NCBI GenBank assembly: GCA_021773655.1
Contig: JAJFJX010000254.1
Coordinates: 1 to 12,522 of the forward strand
DNA: 12,522 bases
From: Panacagrimonas sp.
GTDB lineage: Bacteria; Pseudomonadota; Gammaproteobacteria; Nevskiales; Nevskiaceae
Direction of reading: 5' to 3'
The position numbers and the translations under genes are program-made. A model generated the notes under the pieces. The model made no database searches. It saw only the letters and a program-made list of their open reading frames with translations, and was not told the DNA's origin. Below are positions 5,925 to 12,522 of this stretch, in pieces (the first letter of the stretch is position 1; each line of letters opens with the position of its first letter).

Positions 5925-6761
5925 TCAGGCCGAAGCCCCGAGCAGGTTCAGCACGCTGGCGCGAGCCAGGGCCTCCTCCACCGTGCTGCTGCGCAGGCGC
6001 CGCAGGATCCGGGTCAACTGCCTGTCCAGCGATTTGAGGGTTGCGCCGGTGTCCAGGGCGATGCTCTGCCGGTCCTGACCGGCGGCCAGACGATCCAGAA
6101 TTCTCAGCTCGTCGAGGCTCATGTCCCGGCCGACCGTCCCGAATTCGCTTACCACCTGATCGGCCACCCGCACCACGGACTCCATCAGCCGGGTGCCGAA
6201 CAGCAGCGCCGCGGCGTGCGTGGTCATCTGCACGGTGATGCCCGGCACCGGCGCGGTGGCGCGCGACAGATTGAGCAGGCCCTTGGCCGAGCGCGGACCG
6301 CGCAGGGGCACGCTGAAACCGCCCCGGATGCCGAAGGCCGCGGCCCTTTCGAACAAGGCGCGTGATTCGGCCGAAGTGTCCTGGATCTCGGTCCAGTCGA
6401 ACGGTCGGGTCAGGGTGATGCCGGCCCTGACCACCGGGTCGTGGTCGATGAAACCCCGGGCGTTGTATTGCGCCAGCCACTCCGGGTGATAACCCGAAAA
6501 CGTCACCAGCGGCACGCGATCATCGGCACCGAGATGGTTCAGCGTGCAGGCCAGCAGCCAACCGTTGTGGCCGGTGGCTTCGGCAAACGCCTGGCAGGCT
6601 TCACGAATGGCAGCCTCGTCGGTGCAGCGTCCCGCAGCGTGCAGGGTTGGCGCCAGCGTGCGCAGATCCACCCCCTGCCCACCGACGCGGCGTGCGCTGC
6701 GCCTGCCCGCAGGGGTGGGGCCTTCCTCGCGAGGGTCGTCTCTGGAGGGTTGTCGCTTCAT
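5925..6761 (-). CDS. Orphan LuxR-type receptor with divergent HTH, 278 aa
   Basis: The N-terminal autoinducer-binding domain (about residues 45-200) keeps all six signal-pocket positions: W95 and Y99 in PEWLAQY, D108 and P109 in DHDPVV, W123 in PFDW and G148 in GGFSVP. It should therefore bind an acyl-homoserine lactone or a related ligand. The C-terminal part begins like a LuxR HTH (SLDELRILDRLAAGQDRQSIA, with E218, L222 and G228), but the recognition helix is unusual: the common TVxxH pattern is replaced by LKSLDRQLTRILRRL, very Arg/Leu-rich. It may bind a different DNA site, or act mainly by pairing with the cognate LuxR. The first 30 residues are basic and low-complexity, so the true start may lie further in. 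No luxI is adjacent on this side. It is convergent with the EAL gene and has a strong dyad in its leader. Confidence 0.85.
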   Translation of the reverse strand: MKRQPSRDDPREEGPTPAGRRSARRVGGQGVDLRTLAPTLHAAGRCTDEAAIREACQAFAEATGHNGWLLACTLNHLGADDRVPLVTFSGYHPEWLAQYNARGFIDHDPVVRAGITLTRPFDWTEIQDTSAESRALFERAAAFGIRGGFSVPLRGPRSAKGLLNLSRATAPVPGITVQMTTHAAALLFGTRLMESVVRVADQVVSEFGTVGRDMSLDELRILDRLAAGQDRQSIALDTGATLKSLDRQLTRILRRLRSSTVEEALARASVLNLLGASA

Positions 6762-6785
6762 TCGGATGATGGATGTCCTTGGTGT

Positions 6786-6810
6786 GGGTCGCCGGGTCCC
6801 GGCACGACCC
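6786..6810. promoter_or_regulatory. 25-bp dyad in the leader of the second luxR-type gene
   Basis: Outer arms GGGTCG (6786-6791) and CGACCC (6805-6810) and inner arms CCGGG (6792-6796) and CCCGG (6798-6802) give 11 matched pairs with a 2-nt bulge and a single central base. It sits 25 bp before the start codon. It could be an operator, for instance for autoregulation, or an RNA hairpin near the ribosome-binding site. The rest of the 240-bp gap up to 7001 shows only a short TGACGG duplication (about 6828-6839) and no gene. Confidence 0.45.
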
Positions 6811-7001
6811 TCCGGTTGAAGGCCGGGTGACGGTGACGGTGATGATCGGGCGCCGATCCGGGTCGCATGAATAACCGATCGATGACGGTGATCTCAAGAG
6901 CAGTTGCGTGCGCCAGTACGCCGCGGGGCCTGGAGGCTGTGGAGGTCTGCGGATTTCCGGCATGCGTTTTCCCGGCGCGACGCAACCAGTGGTTGCGCAC
7001 C

Positions 7002-8492
7002 TCAGATCGATACCGCGACCAGCACCACGGCCCCCATCATCGCGGCAATGGCCAGGCTGATGCGATCACGAATCGCGAACACGATGGGGTCATCGTGCAT
7101 GTGGCGGCGCCCGGTCAGCATCCACACCCGGCTGACCCAGAACAGCAGCATCGGGCACAGCAGCCACAGCACTTCCGGGTGGCGGTAGAGATCGGAGGAG
7201 GCGTCGCTGTTGACGTAGAGCGCCAGCACCACCACCGCGCTGTAGCCGGCAGAGGTCCCCAGGCTGCGCAGCAGGTCCAGGTCCTCCGGCCAGTAGCCGC
7301 GGCCGTGGGCGCCGAACTTGCCATCGGCCAGGGCGCCGTCGAGTTCGGCGTAGCGCTTGACCGTCCCCAGGCTCAGGAACAGGAACACGCACATGCCCAG
7401 CAGCCAGAACGAGGGCAGGATCAGGGTCGCGGCACTGCCGGCGATCACGCGCATGGTGTAGAGCCCGGCCAGCATCATCACGTCGACCAGTGCGTAGCGC
7501 TTGAGCCGCACCGAGTACAGCCAGGTGAACAGGTAGTAGGCCGCCAGCGCCAGAAGGAAGTAGAGGTTCACCAGGGCCCCCAGGGCCACCGATGCCGCCA
7601 GCAGCAGCAGGCCGACGCCCACGCCGTGCGCCGCCGGGATGGCGCCGGCAGCGAAAGGGCGCAGGCGCTTGCGCGCGTGACGACGGTCGGACGACAGGTC
7701 GAACAGGTCGTTGAACAGGTAGACGCTCGATGCGCACAGGCCGAACGACAGGAAGGCCAGCAGCGAGGCCTGCAGCACCTGCGCGTTGCCGAGCTCGTGT
7801 GCCAGCACTGCGGGTGCCAGCACCAGCAGGTTCTTGACCCACTGATGCAGCCGGGCAGCGCGGATCCAGGTCTTCAGGCCGGCAGGCGATGTCTGGAAAT
7901 GGCGCAGCAGTTCGCAGCGCTGCCCGGCCTGGCGCGCCAGTGCTGCGCTGCCCACCACCACCGCTCCGGCGGCCGCCGACCAGACCACCAGATCCGGCGC
8001 GGAATTGCCGACGTAGTCGAACCCGCGCTCGCCGAAGCGCGCGACCAGGGCTTCGCGCTTGCCGGCACCGGCGAGGTTGTCCTGCCCGTCGCTGGCAATG
8101 ACTTCGTCGAACAGTTCCAGCCGCGCCGCGACGCGATCGGCGACGCTGCGATCGGAGGCCGTGGCCAGCACCAGCCGTCGGCCTGCCGCTTTCTGTTCGC
8201 GCAGCCAGACCAGCAGCTCTTGGTTGAGCGGCAGGGTCTCGACATCCGGCGTCGCCTCGCGCGCGACCTGCGCCTTGAACGCGGCCTTGCCGCGCAACAG
8301 GGCCAGAGGCGCACCGAGCAAGGCCTGCGGTCGGACCCGGGCGAGGGTGAACAGGCTCTCGTGGAGGGTGTCGATCGGTGTCAGGGTTCCGTCCAGATCC
8401 ACGCAGAGGGGCAGGGGGCGGGTGTCGGTCACGGCGGGATCGAGGCAGGGAGTTTCAGGGGAGTGGTCCGACGCGACCTTACACGAAGCCAT
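7002..8492 (-). CDS. HAD phosphatase - UbiA prenyltransferase fusion (DPPR-synthase-like), 496 aa
   Basis: Two domains in one chain. Residues about 28-200 form a HAD-type domain: CVDLDGTLTP (D32, D34), LATASD (S113), the K145 region and GNSAPD (G162-D167). Residues about 205-496 are a polytopic UbiA-type prenyltransferase with seven to nine hydrophobic helices. The first Mg/diphosphate motif is NDLFDLSSDRRHARKRLRP (N261, D262, D265, D269) and the second is ALVDVMMLAGLYTMRVIAG (D337, R348). This pattern is close to decaprenyl-phosphate phosphoribosyltransferases, so a likely reaction is transfer of phosphoribose from PRPP to a polyprenyl phosphate, with the HAD domain removing the phosphate. 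That coupling is inference. The start at ATG 8492 has a weak ribosome-binding site; GTG 8432 is an alternative just before the HAD domain. It is divergent from flgG with an 84-bp gap. The role may be glycan or arabinose-type lipid-carrier synthesis linked to the nearby transferases. Confidence 0.88.
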   Translation of the reverse strand: MASCKVASDHSPETPCLDPAVTDTRPLPLCVDLDGTLTPIDTLHESLFTLARVRPQALLGAPLALLRGKAAFKAQVAREATPDVETLPLNQELLVWLREQKAAGRRLVLATASDRSVADRVAARLELFDEVIASDGQDNLAGAGKREALVARFGERGFDYVGNSAPDLVVWSAAAGAVVVGSAALARQAGQRCELLRHFQTSPAGLKTWIRAARLHQWVKNLLVLAPAVLAHELGNAQVLQASLLAFLSFGLCASSVYLFNDLFDLSSDRRHARKRLRPFAAGAIPAAHGVGVGLLLLAASVALGALVNLYFLLALAAYYLFTWLYSVRLKRYALVDVMMLAGLYTMRVIAGSAATLILPSFWLLGMCVFLFLSLGTVKRYAELDGALADGKFGAHGRGYWPEDLDLLRSLGTSAGYSAVVVLALYVNSDASSDLYRHPEVLWLLCPMLLFWVSRVWMLTGRRHMHDDPIVFAIRDRISLAIAAMMGAVVLVAVSI

Positions 8493-8507
8493 GCGAATTC
8501 CGGGGGA

Positions 8508-8523
8508 TGGTCCGGAACTTGGA
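8508..8523 (+). promoter_or_regulatory. Candidate sigma-54 promoter upstream of flgG
   Basis: TGG at 8508-8510 and TTGG at 8519-8522 are spaced as in the -24/-12 consensus TGGCACG-N4-TTGC, with CG also matching at 8513-8514. The -12 GC is GG here, so the match is imperfect. It would start transcription about 40 bp before the flgG ATG. RpoN control of the flg genes is known in Pseudomonas and Xanthomonas. The site lies in the 84-bp divergent gap. Confidence 0.33.
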
Positions 8524-8576
8524 TGGACCTGACCGAACCCGAACGGACGCCAAGGAATTGGCGCAGGACCCACGAC

Positions 8577-9362
8577 ATGAATTCGGCACTTTGGGCAGCC
8601 AAGACCGGCCTGGATGCGCAGGCCACGCGCATGACGGTGATCTCCAACAACCTGGCCAACGTCGGCACCACCGGCTTCAAGCGCGGCCGGGTGGCCTTCG
8701 AGGACCTGTTGTCGCAAACGGTGCGCCAGGCCGGTGGCCAGACCAGCCAGCAGACACAGGCGCCGACCGGTCTCAATCTGGGCACCGGCGTGCGCGTGGT
8801 GGCCACTGATCGCCAGTTTGCGCAGGGCAACCTGCAGCAGACCGGCAATCCGCTGGATGTGGGGGTCAACGGCCGCGGCTTCTTTCAGGTCAGCCTGCCC
8901 GACGGCTCCAGTGCGTATACCCGCGACGGCAGTTTCCAGGTTGACGCGCAGGGCCAGCTGGTCACCTCCAGCGGCTACCCGGTGCAGCCAGGCATCAACA
9001 TTCCGGAGGCGGCGCAGAGCGTCACCATCGGGGTCGACGGCATCGTCAGCGTGCAGCTGGCCGGCGAAGCCGCGCCGCAGGAGGTCGGTTCGCTGGCGCT
9101 GGCCGACTTCATCAATCCCGCGGGGCTGCAGGCGCAGGGCGAGAACCTCTATCTGGAGACTGCCGCCAGCGGTCCGCCGCAGGACGGTACGCCGGGGCTC
9201 AACGGGCTCGGACGGGTGGTGCAGGGGTCGCTGGAGGCGTCCAACGTCAATGTGGTCGAGGAACTGGTGTCGATGATCGAGACGCAGCGCGCCTACGAGA
9301 TGAACTCAAAGGCGATCTCGACCACCGACCAGATGCTGGCCTACGTTTCCAACAACCTGTGA
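8577..9362 (+). CDS. flgG: Flagellar distal rod protein FlgG, 261 aa
   Basis: Structural subunit of the distal rod, exported by the flagellar type III system and assembled in the periplasm. The N-terminal rod motif reads ISNNLANVGTTGFKRGRVAF, and the C-terminal heptad region ends with NVVEELVSMIETQRAYEMNSK and STTDQMLAYVSNNL, both typical. Middle motifs GNPLDVGVNGRGFFQV and AYTRDGSFQVDAQGQLV match the family. The length equals the usual 260. The start at 8577 follows AGGA 9 nt upstream. The frame stays open for a further 1.7 kb upstream only because it is antisense to the UbiA gene. Unusually, flgF is not directly upstream; a divergent gene is. The downstream flgH, flgI, flgJ and flgK are in the normal order. 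Confidence 0.97.
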   Translation: MNSALWAAKTGLDAQATRMTVISNNLANVGTTGFKRGRVAFEDLLSQTVRQAGGQTSQQTQAPTGLNLGTGVRVVATDRQFAQGNLQQTGNPLDVGVNGRGFFQVSLPDGSSAYTRDGSFQVDAQGQLVTSSGYPVQPGINIPEAAQSVTIGVDGIVSVQLAGEAAPQEVGSLALADFINPAGLQAQGENLYLETAASGPPQDGTPGLNGLGRVVQGSLEASNVNVVEELVSMIETQRAYEMNSKAISTTDQMLAYVSNNL

Positions 9363-9404
9363 GCGGACCCGTGATCGCCACCAGGCACAATTCGGACCGT
9401 CGGC

Positions 9405-9533
9405 ATGAGACTGGAAGGATTCATCAGCCTGCTGGGCTGCCTGTTGCTGATTGCGCTGCTGATGGCTGGAACCCGCAACGCATGGGTGCACTTCTCGCGG
9501 GCGGTGCCGGACGTGCCGGCGTCCTCGCCCTGA
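9405..9533 (+). CDS. Possible 42-aa single-membrane-segment protein between flgG and flgH
   Basis: An ATG at 9405 opens a 42-codon frame ending at TGA 9531-9533. It encodes a hydrophobic segment, FISLLGCLLLIALLMAG (residues 6-22), followed by a short polar tail. It lies in the 119-bp gap between flgG and the flgH start and overlaps the first 52 bp of flgH in another frame. The ribosome-binding site is weak. It could be a real small membrane protein, a leader peptide coupling flgH translation, or chance. I know of no named counterpart at this position. Confidence 0.25.
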   Translation: MRLEGFISLLGCLLLIALLMAGTRNAWVHFSRAVPDVPASSP

Positions 9534-10174
9534 GCCTGGCGCTGGGCGCCTGCAGCAGTGCTCCGCCGATACCGGACGCCGACCCGCTGCCGGCGCGATC
9601 ATTCGCCGCGCCGCCACCGCAGGCCAGCTCGGGCGCCATCTACAACAGTCACACCGGCCACGGCCTGTTCGAGGATCCCAAGGCGCGCGCACCGGGTGAT
9701 CTGCTGACCGTGCTGCTGGTGGAACGCACGCAGGCCCAGAAACAGGCCAGCACTTCGACCAGCAAGGAATCGGGCCTGAGCATCACCAATCCGCTGATTG
9801 CCGGGCGGCCCCTGACCCGCGACGGCAAGTCGATCGGCGATTTCAACTTCAGCGGCTCTCGCGAGTTCAGCGGTGGCGGCGACACCAGCCAGTCCAACCA
9901 GCTCAGCGGCAGCCTGACCGTCACCGTGGTCGATCGCCTGCCCAACGGCAATCTCGCGGTGGTGGGGGAAAAGCGCCTGTCACTCAACCAGGGCAGCGAG
10001 GTGGTGCACCTGAGCGGCATCGTGCGTGCCGTGGACATCTCCCCGGACAACACCGTGACCTCGGACCGGGTGGCCGACGCGCGCATCGAGTACGTCGGCC
10101 ATGGCGCGCTGGCGCAGGCCAATGCACAGGGCTGGCTGAGCCGCTTTTTCAATTCCCCCTGGTTTCCGTTCTAG
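9482..10174 (+). CDS. flgH: Flagellar L-ring lipoprotein FlgH, 230 aa
   Basis: Forms the outer-membrane L-ring around the rod. A lipoprotein signal (residues 1-23, hydrophobic GVLALSLALGA) ends in the lipobox LGAC with the lipid-bearing Cys at position 24. The mature part has the FlgH hallmarks: GLFEDPKARAPGDLLTVLLVE, SGSLTVTVVDRLPNGNLAVVG, LNQGSEVVHLSGIVR and ADARIEYVGHGALAQANAQGW. The length matches the usual ~230. ATG 9482 gives a proper signal peptide. A GTG at 9359 would put about 41 polar residues in front of the signal peptide. The ribosome-binding site is poor. flgI follows 12 bp later. Confidence 0.95.
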   Translation: MGALLAGGAGRAGVLALSLALGACSSAPPIPDADPLPARSFAAPPPQASSGAIYNSHTGHGLFEDPKARAPGDLLTVLLVERTQAQKQASTSTSKESGLSITNPLIAGRPLTRDGKSIGDFNFSGSREFSGGGDTSQSNQLSGSLTVTVVDRLPNGNLAVVGEKRLSLNQGSEVVHLSGIVRAVDISPDNTVTSDRVADARIEYVGHGALAQANAQGWLSRFFNSPWFPF

Positions 10175-10186
10175 AGGTGTGAGGTC

Positions 10187-11407
10187 ATGAATCCGACGAA
10201 CACAGCGCAATGCAACGCAGATGGGCCGCGATTTCCTGCCGACGTGTCCAGCTCGCGTCGTGCGACCCGTCTGCGTTTTATTGCGCTGGTGATCGTGTTC
10301 GAGCTGGCGCTGTTGTGCGTCACGTTTCCAGCACACGCCGAACGGGTCAAGGACCTGGCTACCGTGGCGGGGGTGCGCTCCAACCCGCTGGTCGGCTACG
10401 GGCTGGTGGTGGGACTGGACGGCAGCGGCGACCAGACTTCGCAGACCGCGTTCACCGTCCAGAGCCTGAAGAACCTGCTCAACCAGCTCGGCGTGACGGT
10501 GCCCACCGGCGTCAATCCGCAGCTCAAGAATGTCGCCGCCGTGGCCATTCACGCCGAGCTACCGGCCTTCGCCAAGCCCGGACAGGCCATTGACGTCACG
10601 GTGTCCTCGCTGGGCAATGCCGGTTCGCTGCGCGGCGGATCGCTGCTGATGGCGCCGCTCAAGGGCGCCGACGGCCAGGTCTATGCCATCGCCCAGGGCA
10701 ACGTGGTGGTCGGCGGACTCGGCGTATCCGGCAAGGATGGCTCGCGAGTGTCGGTCAACGTGCCCAGCGCCGGACGCATCCCGCGCGGGGCCACCGTCGA
10801 GCGCGTCGTGCATTCCGGATTCGACAGCGGGCCCGACATTCGCCTGGACCTGAACGTGCCGGACTTCACCACCGCCGCACGCCTGGCCACCGGCATCAAC
10901 CGGATGCTCGGCGAACAGCTTGCACGGCCGCTTGACGCGGTCACGGTCTCGGTCATGGGCCCGGTCGATCCGGCAGCCCGCGTGCTGTTCATGGCGCGCC
11001 TGGAAAACCTCGATGTGGAGCCCGGCCAGGCCACGGCGCGGGTGATCGTCAACGCCCGCACCGGCACCGTGGTGGTGGGCAGTGGCGTGCGCGTGCTGCC
11101 TGCGGCGGTGTCGCACGGCACCCTGAGCGTGACCATCTCGGAAAAGCCCGAGGTGGTCCAGCCCGAACCCTTCTCGCGCGGGCAGACCGCGGTGGTGCCG
11201 CGCACCGACATCGAGGTCACCCAGAGTGGCGGCCAGATGTTCGTGCTCGACGGCGGTGTATCGCTCGACGACCTGGTGCGCGCAGTCAATCGGATCGGTG
11301 CCTCGCCCGGTGACCTGGTGGCGATCCTCGAAGCGCTCAAGCAGGCCGGCGCGCTGCGCGCCGAGCAGGTCATCATCTCGCCCGCGGCTGAATCGGGCCG
11401 ACCATGA
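10187..11407 (+). CDS. flgI: Flagellar P-ring protein FlgI, 406 aa
   Basis: Periplasmic P-ring subunit that encircles the rod at the peptidoglycan. The sequence begins with a long basic lead (residues 1-30), a hydrophobic core FIALVIVFELALLCV, and a likely Sec cleavage after FPAHA (A51), so mature FlgI starts ERVKDLATVAGVRSNPLVGYGLVVGLDGSGD, split here by its conserved NPLVGYG core. SLLMAPLKGADG, the VGGLGVSG loop, IPRGATVE and the C-terminal DLVRAVNRIGASPGDLVAILEALKQAGAL are all characteristic. The start has GAGG upstream. The protein is about 30-40 residues longer than E. coli FlgI because of the n-region. Its stop overlaps the flgJ start (ATGA), so the two are translationally coupled. Confidence 0.95.
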   Translation: MNPTNTAQCNADGPRFPADVSSSRRATRLRFIALVIVFELALLCVTFPAHAERVKDLATVAGVRSNPLVGYGLVVGLDGSGDQTSQTAFTVQSLKNLLNQLGVTVPTGVNPQLKNVAAVAIHAELPAFAKPGQAIDVTVSSLGNAGSLRGGSLLMAPLKGADGQVYAIAQGNVVVGGLGVSGKDGSRVSVNVPSAGRIPRGATVERVVHSGFDSGPDIRLDLNVPDFTTAARLATGINRMLGEQLARPLDAVTVSVMGPVDPAARVLFMARLENLDVEPGQATARVIVNARTGTVVVGSGVRVLPAAVSHGTLSVTISEKPEVVQPEPFSRGQTAVVPRTDIEVTQSGGQMFVLDGGVSLDDLVRAVNRIGASPGDLVAILEALKQAGALRAEQVIISPAAESGRP

Positions 11408-12477
11408 GCCTGGCAGCATCAAGCGCAGCGGTGACCGACCTGGGCGCGCTGGCCACGCTCAGGATGCAGGCACGCGATCAGGATCCCGACAGCCTGCGTG
11501 CCGCCGCGCAGCAGTTCGAGGCGCTGTTCGTGCAGCAGGTGCTGAAGTCCGCGCGCGGCGCCAGCCTCGGCGAGGATCTGCTCGGCGGCCCACAGAGCGA
11601 TGTCTATCGCGACCTTTTCGACCAGCAGATGGCATTGCACCTGTCCACTGCCGGCGGCGGCATCGGTCTGGCCGAGGTCCTGGTCCGGCAGATGCAGCCG
11701 CAGGCCCCGGCCACGCCCCTGGCCACGCCCGAGGGTGAAGCCGGTGTCTCCGTGGGCGCGGCGGCCGGATGGAATCCGCTGCCTCCGCGCACCGCAAACC
11801 ACCTGGCCGTGCGCGGCGCCGCGCCGGCGCTGGAGGCTCCGGGTGCGGCGCGTCACGCCCGGCCGGCTTCCGCAGAGCCGGTACGCCAGCCGGCGCAGGC
11901 AATGATGCCGGCGATGTCGGCGCGGGCCGTCACCGGCCCGCAGGGCGCAAATGGTGCACAAGATGCACAAGGCGCAGCGGACTCGCCGGATGCCTTCATC
12001 GCGCAGATCCGCCCGCACGCCGAGGCCGCCGCCGCCCGCCTGGGCGTGCCGGCCGAGGCGATCATGGCGCAGGCCGCACTGGAGACCGGCTGGGGCCAGT
12101 TCGTGCCCCGCCATGCCGATGGCGGTTCCAGCTTCAACTACTTCGGCATCAAGGCTCATGGACAGTGGGACGGAGCGCGCCTGGTGCGGACCACGCACGA
12201 GCATCTGGGCGGGCGCATGCGCACGGTTGCGGCGGAGTTCCGGGCCTACGACTCGCCGGCCGCTGCATTCTCCGATTACGCCGACTTCCTGCAGTCCAAC
12301 CCGCGCTACACCGATGCACTGCGCATGGGCCGCGAGGATGCCGGGGCCTACGTGCGCGGCCTGCAGCAGGCCGGCTACGCCACCGACCCGGCCTACGCGC
12401 ACAAGCTGCTCAAGCTGATCGATCGCGTGTCGATAACCCCGACAGAGGCGCCCGCCGTCGGCGGGGAGGCGGGATAA
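11404..12477 (+). CDS. flgJ: Flagellar rod cap / peptidoglycan hydrolase FlgJ, 357 aa
   Basis: Two-domain protein that scaffolds rod assembly and opens the peptidoglycan for it. The N-terminal rod-binding domain (about residues 25-98) has LRAAAQQFEALFVQQVLKSAR and VYRDLFDQQMALHLS. A Pro/Ala-rich linker follows (about 99-193). The C-terminal glucosaminidase/muramidase domain (about 195-342) has MAQAALETGWG with the likely catalytic E227, SSFNYFGIKA, and FSDYADFLQSNPRY with D291, which corresponds to the second functional acidic residue of Salmonella FlgJ. The length exceeds the ~316 residues of Salmonella because of the linker. It overlaps flgI by 4 bp and flgK starts 2 bp after its stop. The bifunctional form is typical of beta- and gammaproteobacteria. 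Confidence 0.95.
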   Translation: MSLAASSAAVTDLGALATLRMQARDQDPDSLRAAAQQFEALFVQQVLKSARGASLGEDLLGGPQSDVYRDLFDQQMALHLSTAGGGIGLAEVLVRQMQPQAPATPLATPEGEAGVSVGAAAGWNPLPPRTANHLAVRGAAPALEAPGAARHARPASAEPVRQPAQAMMPAMSARAVTGPQGANGAQDAQGAADSPDAFIAQIRPHAEAAAARLGVPAEAIMAQAALETGWGQFVPRHADGGSSFNYFGIKAHGQWDGARLVRTTHEHLGGRMRTVAAEFRAYDSPAAAFSDYADFLQSNPRYTDALRMGREDAGAYVRGLQQAGYATDPAYAHKLLKLIDRVSITPTEAPAVGGEAG

Positions 12478-12479
12478 AC

Positions 12480-12522
12480 ATGGCCGTTCTGCTCAACACC
12501 GGAATTTCCGCGCTGCTGGCCT
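12480..12522 (+). CDS. flgK: Start of flagellar hook-associated protein FlgK (partial)
   Basis: Only the first 14 codons are present (MAVLLNTGISALLA), truncated by the right edge. The pattern small-Leu-x-Asn-x-Gly-x-Ser-x-Leu fits the FlgK N-terminus, and the position after flgJ is the conserved one. GGGGAGG lies about 10 nt before the ATG. The identification rests mainly on gene order. Confidence 0.75.
   Translation, partial: MAVLLNTGISALLA

Noticed and set aside
6867..8576. Very long open frame on the plus strand leading into flgG
   Set aside because: It is the antisense shadow of the HAD-UbiA gene in GC-rich DNA; composition is Gln/His/Arg-rich and only the part from 8577 has family motifs (FlgG).
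10559..11422. Long minus-strand frames opposite flgI and flgJ
   Set aside because: Shadows of high third-position GC; no ribosome-binding site or recognisable motif, while both plus-strand genes are clearly real.

Overview
The window is a GC-rich, densely coded bacterial chromosome segment. It probably comes from a motile gammaproteobacterium, possibly a Xanthomonadales- or Chromatiales-like lineage. The clues are a flgG-H-I-J-K gene order with L- and P-ring genes (Gram-negative flagellum), a bifunctional FlgJ with a C-terminal muramidase domain (the beta/gamma-proteobacterial form), LuxR/LuxI quorum sensing and very high G+C at third positions. The taxonomic call is inference, not proof.

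Layout: (1) 1-2295 is a glycan-assembly block: the 3' end of an unidentified gene, a GT2 glycosyltransferase directly behind it, and a convergent GT-A-type transferase whose 3' end overlaps the GT2 gene by 23 bp. (2) 2296-2653 has no convincing gene. It holds a -10 box backed by a 13-bp tandem repeat array, two hairpins and a second, 11/8-bp repeat array. (3) 2654-4567 (minus) is a quorum-sensing module: luxR, a 103-bp gap with a lux-box-like dyad, luxI, and a 134-aa protein of unknown function whose start overlaps the luxI stop (ATGA) behind a perfect AGGAGG. (4) 4568-4901 is the divergent control region between luxR and an EAL gene, with short direct repeats and a perfect 13-bp palindrome. 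(5) 4902-6761 has a stand-alone EAL c-di-GMP phosphodiesterase and, convergent to it, a second LuxR-type protein with a good acyl-homoserine-lactone domain but a divergent HTH. (6) 7002-8492 (minus) encodes a HAD-UbiA fusion, a membrane prenyl-phosphate transferase. (7) 8577-12522 (plus) is the flagellar run flgG-flgH-flgI-flgJ-flgK, cut off at the right edge.

Working model (inference): an acyl-homoserine-lactone signal made by LuxI is read by two LuxR-type receptors that flank a c-di-GMP-degrading enzyme. Surface-glycan genes lie on one side and flagellar rod/ring genes on the other, a layout that suits density-controlled switching between sessile and motile life. The least explained items are the 134-aa protein coupled to luxI and the arrays of short, unrelated tandem repeats in the intergenic regions around the lux genes.
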